Source: Microbacterium sp. M28 (lineage in GTDB: Bacteria > Actinomycetota > Actinomycetes > Actinomycetales > Microbacteriaceae). Taken from it: a stretch of 64,000 nt of DNA. Position 1 is the stretch's first letter. The number at the start of each line of letters is the position of its first letter. A program made the position numbers and the translations under genes. The notes under the pieces were generated by a model that was given only the letters and a program-made list of their open reading frames with translations, was not told the DNA's origin and did no database searches. Of this stretch, positions 25,418-33,106 are shown one piece after another. The stretch spans positions 3,224,001 to 3,288,000 of the forward strand of contig NZ_CP107546.1 in the NCBI RefSeq assembly GCF_025836995.1, written 5' to 3'.

Positions 25418-26437
25418 TCAGACCGTCAGCAGCACCTTGGTCGCGCGGCGCTCGTCCATCGCCCGGTAGCCCTCCGCGGCATCCTCCAGCGGCAGCGTCA
25501 GGTCGAAGACCTTGCCGGGGTCGATCTTCCGGTCCCAGATGAGCTGGATGAGCTCGGGCAGGAACCGCCGCACCGGTGCCGGCCCGCCGTGCAGGTGCAC
25601 GCCCGAGAAGAACATCTCCTCGCCGGGGAGCGACACGTCGTGCGAGACGCCGACGTAGCCGACGTGCCCGCCGGCGCGCGTCGAACGGATCGCCTGCATC
25701 ATCGACTCCTGGGTGCCGACGGCTTCGATGACCGAGTGCGCGCCGAGCCCGTTCGTGAGCTCCTTGATCTTCGCGACTCCGGCATCCCCTCGCTCTTCGA
25801 CGATGTCCGTCGCACCGAAGGCACGCGCCAGGGCCTGGCGATCGGCGTGCCGGCTCATCGCGATGATGCGCTCGGCTCCCCGTTGCTTCGCCGCCAGGAT
25901 GCCGAGCAGCCCGACCGCTCCGTCGCCGACGACCGCGACCGTCTTTCCGGGGCCGGCCTCAGCGGCGACGGCCGCGAACCAGCCCGTGCCGAGGACATCG
26001 GATGCCGCGAGCAGCGCCGGGATGAGATCCTCGTCCGGCTGGCCGGGCGTCGCGACGAGCGTGCCGTCCGCGAGCGGGATCAGCGCGTACTCGGCCTGCG
26101 TGCCGAACGCGCCGACCGGGACCGCGTGCACGCAGCGGGAGTGGTATCCGGCCTGACAGATCTCGCACGTGTTGTCACTCGCGAAGAACGAGCCGACGAC
26201 GAAGTCGCCCGGCTTCACGTTCGCCACCTCCGCGCCGATCTCCTCGACGACGCCGACGTATTCGTGACCCATCGGGGTCGCGTCGACGCTGTCCGCGCCG
26301 CGGTACGGCCAGAGGTCGGAGCCGCAGATGCAGGTCGCGGCGATCCGGATGACGGCGTCGGTGGGGCGGGTGATAGTCGGCTTCTCGCGCTCTTCGACCC
26401 GGACGTCGCCGGGTCCGTGCATGATGACTCCACGCAT
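25418..26437 (-). CDS. zinc-dependent alcohol dehydrogenase family protein
   Basis: 339-aa medium-chain dehydrogenase/reductase. Catalytic-zinc region CICGSD (Cys) and GHEYVGVVEEIG (His-Glu), structural-zinc-like loop with only three of the usual four cysteines (CEICQAGYHSRC), Rossmann motif VVGDGAVGLLG. The enzyme oxidises an alcohol or reduces an aldehyde with NAD(P). Divergent from the helix-turn-helix gene at 26560 and followed by the cupin gene. Confidence 0.85.
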   Translation of the reverse strand: MRGVIMHGPGDVRVEEREKPTITRPTDAVIRIAATCICGSDLWPYRGADSVDATPMGHEYVGVVEEIGAEVANVKPGDFVVGSFFASDNTCEICQAGYHSRCVHAVPVGAFGTQAEYALIPLADGTLVATPGQPDEDLIPALLAASDVLGTGWFAAVAAEAGPGKTVAVVGDGAVGLLGILAAKQRGAERIIAMSRHADRQALARAFGATDIVEERGDAGVAKIKELTNGLGAHSVIEAVGTQESMMQAIRSTRAGGHVGYVGVSHDVSLPGEEMFFSGVHLHGGPAPVRRFLPELIQLIWDRKIDPGKVFDLTLPLEDAAEGYRAMDERRATKVLLTV

Positions 26438-26559
26438 TGTTCTCTCCCTGGGGTGTGGTGATGACAGTCAACGCCGCTTCGCGGGCGCGAGGAAGGTTCT
26501 GCCGAGGGGTGTACCGGCAGAGCGCCCCTCGCGCGCAGCCGGCGTCCTACGATCGCTGC

Positions 26560-27444
26560 ATGGACAATCGAGCAGAGGTCCGCGAGTTCCTCACGTCGCG
26601 GCGCGCCAAGGTGACGCCCGACCAGGCGGGGATCGTCGGCGGCGCCAACCGGCGGGTACCGGGGCTGCGGCGCACCGAGGTCGCGATGCTCGCCGGCGTC
26701 AGCGTCGAGTACTACGCCAAGCTCGAGCGCGGAGCGATCGCCGGCGCATCGTCGTCGGTGCTCGACGCCCTCTCGCGCGCACTGCTCCTGGACGACACCG
26801 AGCGAGCGCACCTGTTCGATCTTGCGCGCGCCGCCGACGGCATCCCGACCTCCGGGCGAGCACGGCGGCGCGCGGCATCCAGTGCGGCCCCGCGGATCAG
26901 CCTGCAGTGGGCGCTGGATGCCCTGACCGGCGCCGTCGCTTTCGTCCGCGACCAGCACCAGGACCTCATCGCCGTGAACCCGCTCGGACGGGCGTTCTTC
27001 TCGCCGCTGATCGGCGAGGGCGGCCGCACGCCGAACCTCGCGCGGTTCCAGTTCCTGGATCCGGCATCGAAGGACTTCTACCCGGACTGGGACCTGTTCG
27101 CCGAGATGTGCGTCGCGATCATGCGCGCGGAAGCCGGCCGCGATCCGCATGACAAGGCGCTGCAGGATCTCGTCGGCGAGCTGTCCACGCAGAGCGACGT
27201 GTTCCGCCGCCTGTGGGCTGCGCACGACGTCCGCCAGCACGGAGCTGGTACCAAGCGGTACCGTCATCCGATCGTCGGCGATGTCACCCTCGCCTACGAA
27301 GAGCTCGCGATCACGGCCGAGCCGGGTCAGGTGCTCATGGCCTACACCGCAGAACCCGGATCGCCGTCCGCCGAACGGCTCGGTCTAGTGGCGAGCTGGG
27401 CGGCGGGCCAGCAGACGCCCGCCGCGTCACAGCCCTCCGTCTAG
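26560..27444 (+). CDS. XRE-type regulator with MmyB-like ligand domain
   Basis: 294-aa regulator. Residues ~3-70 hold the helix-turn-helix (RRVPGLRRTEVAMLAGVSVEYY), the rest an MmyB-like PAS-type domain (ALDALTGAVAFVRDQHQDLIAVNPLGRAF; RHPIVGDVTLAYEELA). Members repress or activate neighbouring oxidoreductases. ATG 26560. Divergent from the alcohol dehydrogenase-cupin pair, its probable target. Its stop codon shares CTAG with the stop of the convergent DUF1254 gene. Confidence 0.85.
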   Translation: MDNRAEVREFLTSRRAKVTPDQAGIVGGANRRVPGLRRTEVAMLAGVSVEYYAKLERGAIAGASSSVLDALSRALLLDDTERAHLFDLARAADGIPTSGRARRRAASSAAPRISLQWALDALTGAVAFVRDQHQDLIAVNPLGRAFFSPLIGEGGRTPNLARFQFLDPASKDFYPDWDLFAEMCVAIMRAEAGRDPHDKALQDLVGELSTQSDVFRRLWAAHDVRQHGAGTKRYRHPIVGDVTLAYEELAITAEPGQVLMAYTAEPGSPSAERLGLVASWAAGQQTPAASQPSV

Positions 27445-28379
27445 CTCCTGATCGTCGGGAACACCCAGGTGCCGTCGGTGATCTCGGCTCGCGGTCGATA
27501 CAGCCGCACGAGGTAGTTCCACCCGTCGGTGATCGGAATCGCATTGGGCGTCTCCGGCGGGTAATCGCCGAAACGCACGGTCGTGGAGCCGTCAGGGTTC
27601 TTCACGGCGGTGATGTTGTTGACCGTGTAGGCGTCTCGATCATTGGGCTCGAAGTAGCCCTGGGCGTTGTAGACCGAGATCGACCAGAAGCCGTCGACCG
27701 GCACATCGCCGACGGTGAGCTCGTACTGTCCGACCGGCAGACGCGGATCCACGCCGATGTAGGACGCCTCGCTGGTGGGCAGGCCTCCCCATCCTGCCGC
27801 CGTCCCGATGAGGTGCCGGATGGGTTCGACCTCGTCTCGGGCGCCGAACATGTGGTCGAACCCGGTCAGGTCCCTGGCGAGGGACAACAGCGCATTCCGC
27901 GTCTCATCGAACGACGACGCGTCGTAGTCCGGGTATTCGAACGGCTCCGCGGAACCGCTCGTGAGAGTGATCGCGTCCTGCAACCCCGCCACGGCCCTCA
28001 CGTCGTCGAGGTCGGCCGGGTCCACGAGAATCCGCACGGCCACCACCACGTGGTCGCTGCCGAGTTCGTCGGCGTGGAGCTCGTGATCGCCCGTCTCATG
28101 GAAGACCGCCTGCACGTAGTGGTCCTCGTTCACGATCATGGCGGACAGGTAGCGCTCGCCGGCGTCGGGGAGCGAGAGAGTGGCGCCCTTCGCGACGTCG
28201 ACGACCGCGAAGCTGTACAGGGTGTCGCGGTTCAGCCGGATGACCGTCTGTCGATCGATCGCCGCGGGTTCTCGGTTGTGCAGGAAGACGTTGACGCCCC
28301 CTGCGCTCTGCTGCAGATCGTGGAACATCCGATCTGTTTCGGCACGGACGAAGTTGTCGGCGTTCACATGGGTGGTCAC
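27441..28379 (-). CDS. DUF1254/DUF1214-domain protein
   Basis: 312-aa protein; residues ~10-120 fit DUF1254 (IRLNRDTLYSFAVVDVAKGATLSLPDAG) and the C-terminal half DUF1214 (VPVDGFWSISVYNAQGYFEPND, TPNAIPITDGWNYLVRLYRPR). The biochemical role is unknown; these proteins are commonly periplasmic, but no signal peptide is visible here. GTG 28379 is preferred to the longer GTG at 28433 because the domain begins there. It shares a divergent promoter region with the PopR-like gene. Confidence 0.8.
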   Translation of the reverse strand: MTTHVNADNFVRAETDRMFHDLQQSAGGVNVFLHNREPAAIDRQTVIRLNRDTLYSFAVVDVAKGATLSLPDAGERYLSAMIVNEDHYVQAVFHETGDHELHADELGSDHVVVAVRILVDPADLDDVRAVAGLQDAITLTSGSAEPFEYPDYDASSFDETRNALLSLARDLTGFDHMFGARDEVEPIRHLIGTAAGWGGLPTSEASYIGVDPRLPVGQYELTVGDVPVDGFWSISVYNAQGYFEPNDRDAYTVNNITAVKNPDGSTTVRFGDYPPETPNAIPITDGWNYLVRLYRPRAEITDGTWVFPTIRS

Positions 28380-28444
28380 GGGCCGATCCTCCCACAGCGG
28401 TGCCGCGGATGGGGGCCGATTCGTGCGCCGCACGTCGCCGCCGT

Positions 28445-28465
28445 CGTTCTGCTCTGAGCAGAACG
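28445..28465. promoter_or_regulatory. 21-bp palindrome, candidate PopR box upstream of the regulator
   Basis: Perfect palindrome with ten-base arms and a single central base; core TCTGCT-CTG-AGCAGA at 28448-28462. It lies 37 bp before the PopR-like gene and 65 bp before the divergent DUF1254 gene. The Streptomyces PopR box, as I recall it, is TCTGCC-N3-GGCAGA; this core differs by one symmetric base pair. Confidence 0.6.
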
Positions 28466-28502
28466 CCTCGATCGTGCGTGCCGGCGCGGTTTATCGTGAG
28501 GC

Positions 28503-28838
28503 ATGGCCGACATCGTCCCGTTCCCGCGTCCTGTGAATCGCCATCCGGAGCCGCTCTGGCGCCACCTGCTGGGCGACCAGCTGCGTCGCCGCCGGCACGA
28601 ACGCGAAGAGACCCTCACCGAGACCGCCGACACCGCCGGCGTCTCGCCGCAGTACCTCTCGGAGGTCGAACGCGGATTGAAGGAACCGTCCAGCGAGATG
28701 ATCGCCGCGATCGCCGGCGCGCTCGACACCAGCCTCATCGAGCTCACCAGCGCGATCGCCGACGAGCTGCGGTCGGCCCCGGCATCCGTCTCCGCCTCCG
28801 CCTCCGGTGGGCGCGGGGTCTTCGCCCTCGCCGCCTGA
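28503..28838 (+). CDS. PopR/ClgR-like transcriptional activator of Clp protease genes
   Basis: 111-aa regulator with one XRE helix-turn-helix (residues ~28-75), whose segment SPQYLSEVERGLKEPSSEMI closely matches ClgR/PopR proteins. The C-terminus reads GRGVFALAA: a terminal Ala-Ala is the feature that makes Streptomyces PopR and ClgR substrates of the housekeeping ClpP. The gene sits next to, and convergent with, an accessory clpP pair, as popR does beside clpP3-clpP4. Two candidate boxes are at 28445 and 30168. Naming is by analogy; functional PopR equivalence is inferred. Confidence 0.75.
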   Translation: MADIVPFPRPVNRHPEPLWRHLLGDQLRRRRHEREETLTETADTAGVSPQYLSEVERGLKEPSSEMIAAIAGALDTSLIELTSAIADELRSAPASVSASASGGRGVFALAA

Positions 28839-28926
28839 GCCCGTCCGGCTTCGGGGGCCGACCCGCCGGATGTCGGACCATTCTCGGTCGAAACGTCCGA
28901 CAGGCGGCGTGTCGGCCCCGGCGTGG

Positions 28927-29517
28927 TCAGCCGCGGGCGCCGAGCACCGTGTCGATGAGCCCGTACTCCCGGGCAGCGGATGCCGTGAACACCCGGTCCC
29001 GATCGGTGTCGGCTCTGAGGAGATCCACCGAACGACCGGTGTGCCGGGCGAGCACCGCCTCGAGGTCCGACCGGACGCGCACGACCTCGTCGGCCGCGAG
29101 GATCAGGTCGGGGATCGCGCCGCGCGACTGACCGGCCGGCTGATGCAGCACGATCCGCGCGTGCGTCAGCGCCGCCCGTTGCCCCTCAGCGCCGGCAGCC
29201 ACGAGCAGAGCGGCCGGTCCGATCGCCTGTCCGACGACCGTCGTCGCGATCGTGGGACGGATGTGCTGCATGGTGTCGTAGATCGCCAGCGCCGCGCCGG
29301 GATCACCGCCCTCGCTGTTGACGTAGAACTGGATCGCGGCGTCAGGGGCATCCGCGTCGAGATGCAGCAACTGGGCGATCAGCGCATTGGCGACCCCGGC
29401 GTCGATGCCCGTTCCGAGGTAGATCACCCGTTCGGCGAGCAGATGGGAGTAGACGTCCATGATGCGCTCCCCGCGGGGATGCTGCGCGATGACGTTCGGG
29501 ATGGTGTAGCTGCTCAT
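28927..29517 (-). CDS. clpP: ClpP-family subunit lacking the catalytic serine
   Basis: 196-aa ClpP-like subunit. The nucleophile motif that should read GQAASMGA is GQAIGPAA here: the Ser position (residue 100, codon at 29218-29220) is Gly. The His (about 125, VLHQP) and the C-terminal Asp region (DTDRDRVFTA) remain. This is the pattern of an inactive, structural ClpP/ClpR-type subunit that assembles with an active partner. The ATG at 29517 overlaps the partner's stop (ATGA), so the two subunits are made in equal coupling. It is convergent with the PopR-like gene. Confidence 0.88.
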   Translation of the reverse strand: MSSYTIPNVIAQHPRGERIMDVYSHLLAERVIYLGTGIDAGVANALIAQLLHLDADAPDAAIQFYVNSEGGDPGAALAIYDTMQHIRPTIATTVVGQAIGPAALLVAAGAEGQRAALTHARIVLHQPAGQSRGAIPDLILAADEVVRVRSDLEAVLARHTGRSVDLLRADTDRDRVFTASAAREYGLIDTVLGARG

Positions 29518-30128
29518 GACTGTCCTCCCAGTCCGACCCGTGCGCGTCGACGCGGGAAGACGTCGGCGGACGAGGTGATGATCTCGTCGATGAAGCCGTA
29601 CTCGAGGGCTTCGGATGCCGTGTACCACCGGTCGTGCAGGGAGTCCTCGAAGATGCGCTCCGGCGCCTGGCCGGTGTCCCCGGCGATGAGCCCGAGGACC
29701 GTGTCGCGCATCTGACGGAGATCACCCGCCTGCACCTCGATCTCCACGGCTGAGCCGCCGATGCCCGCCGAACCCTGGTGCATCAGCACGCGAGCGTGCG
29801 GAAGCGCGCGGCGTTTGCCCTTCGCGCCTCCGGAGAGGAGGAACTGTCCTGCGCTGGCTGCCATCCCGAGGACGAGCGTGGACACGTCATTCGGGATGAG
29901 ATGCATGAGGTCGCGGATGGCCAGCATCGCCGGCACGGATCCGCCCGGCGAGTGGATCCACAGCGCGATGTCCGCGACGGGATCCTCCGCGGACAGGGTG
30001 AGCAGCTGCGTCATCAGCAGCGTGCCGTTGTCGTCATCGAGGCCGCCGTCGAGCACGAGCACGCGCTCGTGGAACAGTGCGCGTCTGGCCTCGGGACCGA
30101 ACTGCGGGATGGGGTTCTCTTCGCTCAT
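29514..30128 (-). CDS. clpP: ATP-dependent Clp protease proteolytic subunit (active paralogue)
   Basis: 204-aa ClpP subunit with an intact triad: Ser 92 in GMAASAGQ, His 117 in LMHQGS, Asp in LHDRWYTA. It is clearly divergent from the housekeeping ClpP1/ClpP2 of actinobacteria (no trigger factor or clpX gene nearby), which suggests an accessory set like Streptomyces ClpP3/ClpP4. First gene of a two-gene operon; a PopR-like palindrome lies 40 bp upstream. Confidence 0.9.
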   Translation of the reverse strand: MSEENPIPQFGPEARRALFHERVLVLDGGLDDDNGTLLMTQLLTLSAEDPVADIALWIHSPGGSVPAMLAIRDLMHLIPNDVSTLVLGMAASAGQFLLSGGAKGKRRALPHARVLMHQGSAGIGGSAVEIEVQAGDLRQMRDTVLGLIAGDTGQAPERIFEDSLHDRWYTASEALEYGFIDEIITSSADVFPRRRARVGLGGQS

Positions 30129-30167
30129 GGCTCCAGCGTGCGCCGCGACATCCGTCCTGTGGCCCGA

Positions 30168-30184
30168 ATCCGCCGTGGGCGGAT
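30168..30184 (-). promoter_or_regulatory. 17-bp palindrome, candidate PopR box of the clpP operon
   Basis: ATCCGCC-GTG-GGCGGAT, a perfect palindrome with a three-base centre, 40 bp before the clpP start at 30128. Its core TCCGCC-N3-GGCGGA differs by one symmetric base pair from the remembered PopR box TCTGCC-N3-GGCAGA, and also fits the CGC-N5-GCG spacing of ClgR sites. The rest of the 290-bp region up to 30418 shows only an 8-bp hairpin at 30260-30281. Confidence 0.6.
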
Positions 30185-30410
30185 CCGCCGTGAGCAGGGC
30201 GGCCGCCTTACGTGGAGGTGGCGCACACGGCCGCCTCGCCGGAGTCGATGCGGCAGAACGCGCCCCCTCCCTTGGGGGCGCCACGATGCAACGCCCCTGG
30301 AGGTGACGTGCATAGTCGTCTCCCGCGCCGCCAGGCGCCGATTCGCGACACCCCACGCATCACCCGCGCCTCGCACCGCACGGTTGTCCCGGACACACCG
30401 GGAAGGTATG

Positions 30411-30428
30411 TTTTCGGTGTGCCTAAAA
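30411..30428. promoter_or_regulatory. DtxR/MntR-type operator overlapping the start of the metal SBP gene
   Basis: TTTTCGGTGTGCCTAAAA forms arms TTTTCGG / CCTAAAA around a four-base centre; only one base departs from a perfect TTTTAGG-N4-CCTAAAA, the pattern of DtxR-family manganese regulators. It covers the GTG start at 30419, so a bound repressor would block transcription or initiation. Confidence 0.65.
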
Positions 30429-31327
30429 ATCCTCGTTTCGCCGCAGCATCCCTGGCGGCAGGCACCCTTCTGCTCGCCGGATGCGCAGGCCCTGACGCGT
30501 CCTCCGAGGACGACCGTCCGCTGGTGCTCACGACGTTCACCGTCCTCGCGGACATCGCGCAGAACGTCGCGGGCGACCACCTGCGCGTGGAGTCGATCAC
30601 GAAGCCCGGTGCGGAGATCCACGGTTACGAGCCCACCCCCGGTGACATCCGGAAGGCCGCGGACGCCGACCTCATCCTCGACAACGGCCTGAACCTCGAG
30701 GTGTGGTTCACGCAGTTCGTCGACACGATCGACGTTCCGCACGTCGTGGTCTCCGACGACGTCGACGTCATCGACATCGCCGGTGACGCCTACGCGGGAA
30801 AACCCAATCCGCACGCCTGGATGAGTCCGTCGAACGCGCAGCTCTACGTCGACACGATGGCCGAGGCCTTCGCGGAACTGGACCCCGGGCACGCCGACGA
30901 CTACGCCGCCAACGCCGAGGCCTACAAGGCCGACCTGCAGCAGGTGCAGGACGACCTCGCCGCCGCCCTCGCGGAACTCCCCGATAACCAGCGAGCCCTC
31001 GTGACGTGCGAAGGAGCCTTCTCATATCTCGCCAGGGATGCCGGACTCACCGAGGCCTACCTCTGGCCGGTCAACGCCGAGCAGCAGGCGACCCCGCAGC
31101 AGATCGCGGACGTCATCGAGTTCGTCGACGACAACGACGTCCCCGCAGTGTTCTGCGAGTCGACCGTGTCCGACAAGCCCATGCAGCAGGTCGCCGAGGC
31201 GACGGACGCCGCGTTCGGCGGCATCCTCTACGTCGACTCCCTCTCGGAGGCCGACGGGCCCGTGCCGACATATCTCGACCTGATCCGGCACGACGCCGAC
31301 ACGATCGTCGCGGGGCTGACGGGATGA
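30419..31327 (+). CDS. Mn/Zn ABC transporter substrate-binding lipoprotein
   Basis: 302-aa cluster A-I solute-binding protein. Lipoprotein signal (residues 1-~22, lipobox LLLAGC), then two lobes joined by a long helix. Metal ligands are all visible: His 68 (IHGYEP), His 132 (NPHAWM), Glu 247 (VFCEST), Asp 273 (YVDSLS). His-His-Glu-Asp and the lack of a His-rich loop favour manganese over zinc. GTG 30419 is the start that gives a normal signal peptide; it lies within a DtxR-type operator. Stop overlaps the ATPase gene (ATGA). Confidence 0.9.
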   Translation: MPKNPRFAAASLAAGTLLLAGCAGPDASSEDDRPLVLTTFTVLADIAQNVAGDHLRVESITKPGAEIHGYEPTPGDIRKAADADLILDNGLNLEVWFTQFVDTIDVPHVVVSDDVDVIDIAGDAYAGKPNPHAWMSPSNAQLYVDTMAEAFAELDPGHADDYAANAEAYKADLQQVQDDLAAALAELPDNQRALVTCEGAFSYLARDAGLTEAYLWPVNAEQQATPQQIADVIEFVDDNDVPAVFCESTVSDKPMQQVAEATDAAFGGILYVDSLSEADGPVPTYLDLIRHDADTIVAGLTG

Positions 31328-32055
31328 GCGCGATCGAAGTCAGCGGCCTCACGGTCCGCTACGACGAGATCGTCGCGCTCGACGACGTCTCGCTCACGGT
31401 CGACACCGGCCGGGTGACGGGACTGATCGGCATGAACGGTTCCGGCAAGTCCACGCTGTTCAAATCCATCCTGGGGCTCGTGCGGCCCACCGCAGGGACG
31501 GTCCGGCTTGAGGGCGGCGACTCGGCATCCGCTCGGCGCCGCGGGCTCGTCGGCTACGTACCGCAGAGCGAGGACGTGGACTGGACCTTCCCCGTCTCGG
31601 TGCGCGACGTCGTCATGATGGGCCGGTACGGACGCCAGGGCATCACCCGGCGCGCGCGGCCGGGCGATCGCGCGGCGGTCGACGAGGCGCTGGAACGGGT
31701 GGAACTGCAGGGCCTCGCCGATCGTCAGATCGGGCAACTGTCGGGTGGGCAGCGCAAGCGCGCGTTCGTCGCCCGCGGCATCGCTCAGGATGCCCGCATC
31801 CTGCTGCTCGACGAGCCCTTCGCCGGTGTCGACAAGCGCAGCGAGGCGACCATCGTCCGGCTCCTGCGCGAGCTGGCGGCGTCCGGCCGGACCGTGCTCG
31901 TGTCGACGCACGACCTGCACGCACTGCCGGAGCTCGCCGACGAGGCGGTGCTGCTGCTGCGGCGCGTGCTGTTCCACGGGGCGGTCGCCGAAGCGCTGGA
32001 GCCGGCCCAGTTGGCGAGAGCCTTCGGGCTGGATGCCGAGGAGGACGCCCCGTGA
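31324..32055 (+). CDS. metal ABC transporter ATP-binding protein
   Basis: 243-aa ABC ATPase. Walker A GMNGSGKST, Q-loop VPQSEDVDW, signature LSGGQRKRAF, Walker B ILLLDEPFAGVD, switch STHDLHALPE. The VPQ(x)5W segment is typical of Mn/Zn importers. Coupled by overlap to the binding protein upstream and the permease downstream (GTGA at 32052). Confidence 0.93.
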   Translation: MSAIEVSGLTVRYDEIVALDDVSLTVDTGRVTGLIGMNGSGKSTLFKSILGLVRPTAGTVRLEGGDSASARRRGLVGYVPQSEDVDWTFPVSVRDVVMMGRYGRQGITRRARPGDRAAVDEALERVELQGLADRQIGQLSGGQRKRAFVARGIAQDARILLLDEPFAGVDKRSEATIVRLLRELAASGRTVLVSTHDLHALPELADEAVLLLRRVLFHGAVAEALEPAQLARAFGLDAEEDAP

Positions 32056-32909
32056 TCTGGGACTGGATCCTCGAACCGCTGCAGTACGACTTCATGGTGC
32101 GGGCGCTGGCGACCACCGTCATGGCGGCCGTGGTGTGCGCGCTGCTGTCGTGCTGGCTGGTGCTCGTCGGCTGGTCGCTGATGGGCGACGCCGTCTCGCA
32201 CGCCGTCCTGCCGGGCGTCGTGATCGCCTACGTCGTCGGAGCACCCTTCGCGCTCGGAGCCCTTGTGTTCGGCTTCCTCGCGGTCGCACTGATCGGCGCG
32301 ATCCGCGGCACCAGCAGGGTGAAGGAGGATGCCGCGATCGGCATCGTGTTCACCACGCTCTTCGCCCTCGGACTCGTGCTCATCTCTGTGACCCCCAGTC
32401 AGACGGACCTCAACCACATCATCTTCGGGAACATCCTCGGAGTCTCGGTGGGCGACCTGGTGCAGGTGGGGATCCTCGCCGCCGTCGCGTTCGCCGTGCT
32501 GATCGTCAAGCGGCGCGACCTCACGCTGTACGCATTCGACCCGACGCACGCGTTCGCGATCGGCCTGTCGCCGCGGATGCTGGGGGCGCTGCTGCTCGGA
32601 GTCCTCGCGCTGACGGCCGTGGTGGCGCTGCAGGTGGTCGGCGTCGTGCTCGTGGTCGCGATGCTGATCATCCCCGGCGCGACGGCGCAGCTGCTGACCG
32701 ATCGGTTCGGTCGGATGCTGCTGATCGCGCCCGTGCTGTCTGCTGCCTGCAGCATCACCGGCATCTACCTCAGCTACTGGCTCGACGCGGCGCCTGGCGG
32801 ACTGGTCGTCGTCGTGCAGGGCGCGGCGTTCGCGCTGGTGTACCTGTTCGCGCCGCGCCAGGGGCTGATCGGGCGGCGGGTGTTCGCGCGGCGTTCCCTC
32901 GCGCGTTGA
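32052..32909 (+). CDS. metal ABC transporter permease
   Basis: 285-aa inner-membrane protein of the ABC-3 family with about eight helices (WSLMGDAVSHAVLPGVVIAYVVG is the family signature; LQVVGVVLVVAMLIIPGATAQLL later). GTG 32052 overlaps the ATPase stop. Its stop codon lies inside a CTCGTTGAGCGAG-type palindrome (family C). Confidence 0.92.
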   Translation: MIWDWILEPLQYDFMVRALATTVMAAVVCALLSCWLVLVGWSLMGDAVSHAVLPGVVIAYVVGAPFALGALVFGFLAVALIGAIRGTSRVKEDAAIGIVFTTLFALGLVLISVTPSQTDLNHIIFGNILGVSVGDLVQVGILAAVAFAVLIVKRRDLTLYAFDPTHAFAIGLSPRMLGALLLGVLALTAVVALQVVGVVLVVAMLIIPGATAQLLTDRFGRMLLIAPVLSAACSITGIYLSYWLDAAPGGLVVVVQGAAFALVYLFAPRQGLIGRRVFARRSLAR

Positions 32910-32931
32910 GCGAGCACGTCCTCGCTCAACG
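32904..32931. repeat. CTCGTTGAGCGAG palindromic repeat (family C, copy 2)
   Basis: CGTTGAGCGAG at 32904-32914 and CTCGCTCAACG at 32921-32931 form an 11-bp stem with a six-base loop. The TGA within the left arm is the stop codon of the metal permease gene. Confidence 0.65.
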
Positions 32932-32953
32932 AACGAGAAAAAGCGCACTGGCT

Positions 32954-33062
32954 TGTCCGGGTTCGCGCGGGTGACCGACCTCCGCACGCGCACGAACCTG
33001 GACACGCCCTCCAGGCGTGTCCAGGTTGAGGCGACCAACTCCGCCGCACACCCGCACGAACC
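32954..33062. repeat. TGTCCGGGTTCG hairpin repeats (family A, tandem copy)
   Basis: Left arm TGTCCGGGTTCGCGCGGGTG (32954-32973) pairs imperfectly with 32985-33004. An overlapping perfect stem has AACCTGGACACGCC (32995-33008) and GGCGTGTCCAGGTT (33014-33027) around five bases. A further CACGAACCCGGACA copy starts near 33051. The region separates the metal transporter operon from the M3 peptidase and probably terminates transcription. Confidence 0.55.
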
Positions 33063-33106
33063 CGGACACGCCGGACGGAAGCACCCCGCCCCATAAGCTG
33101 AAGCGC

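Noticed and set aside
28927..29517. Serine-less ClpP gene as a decaying pseudogene
   Set aside because: The frame is intact, full length, translationally coupled to its partner and keeps His, Asp and fold motifs; this fits a structural subunit better than decay.
30260..30281. GCGCCCCC/GGGGGCGC hairpin upstream of the metal SBP as a riboswitch
   Set aside because: Only an isolated 8-bp stem; no conserved aptamer core, and the DtxR-type operator already accounts for metal control.
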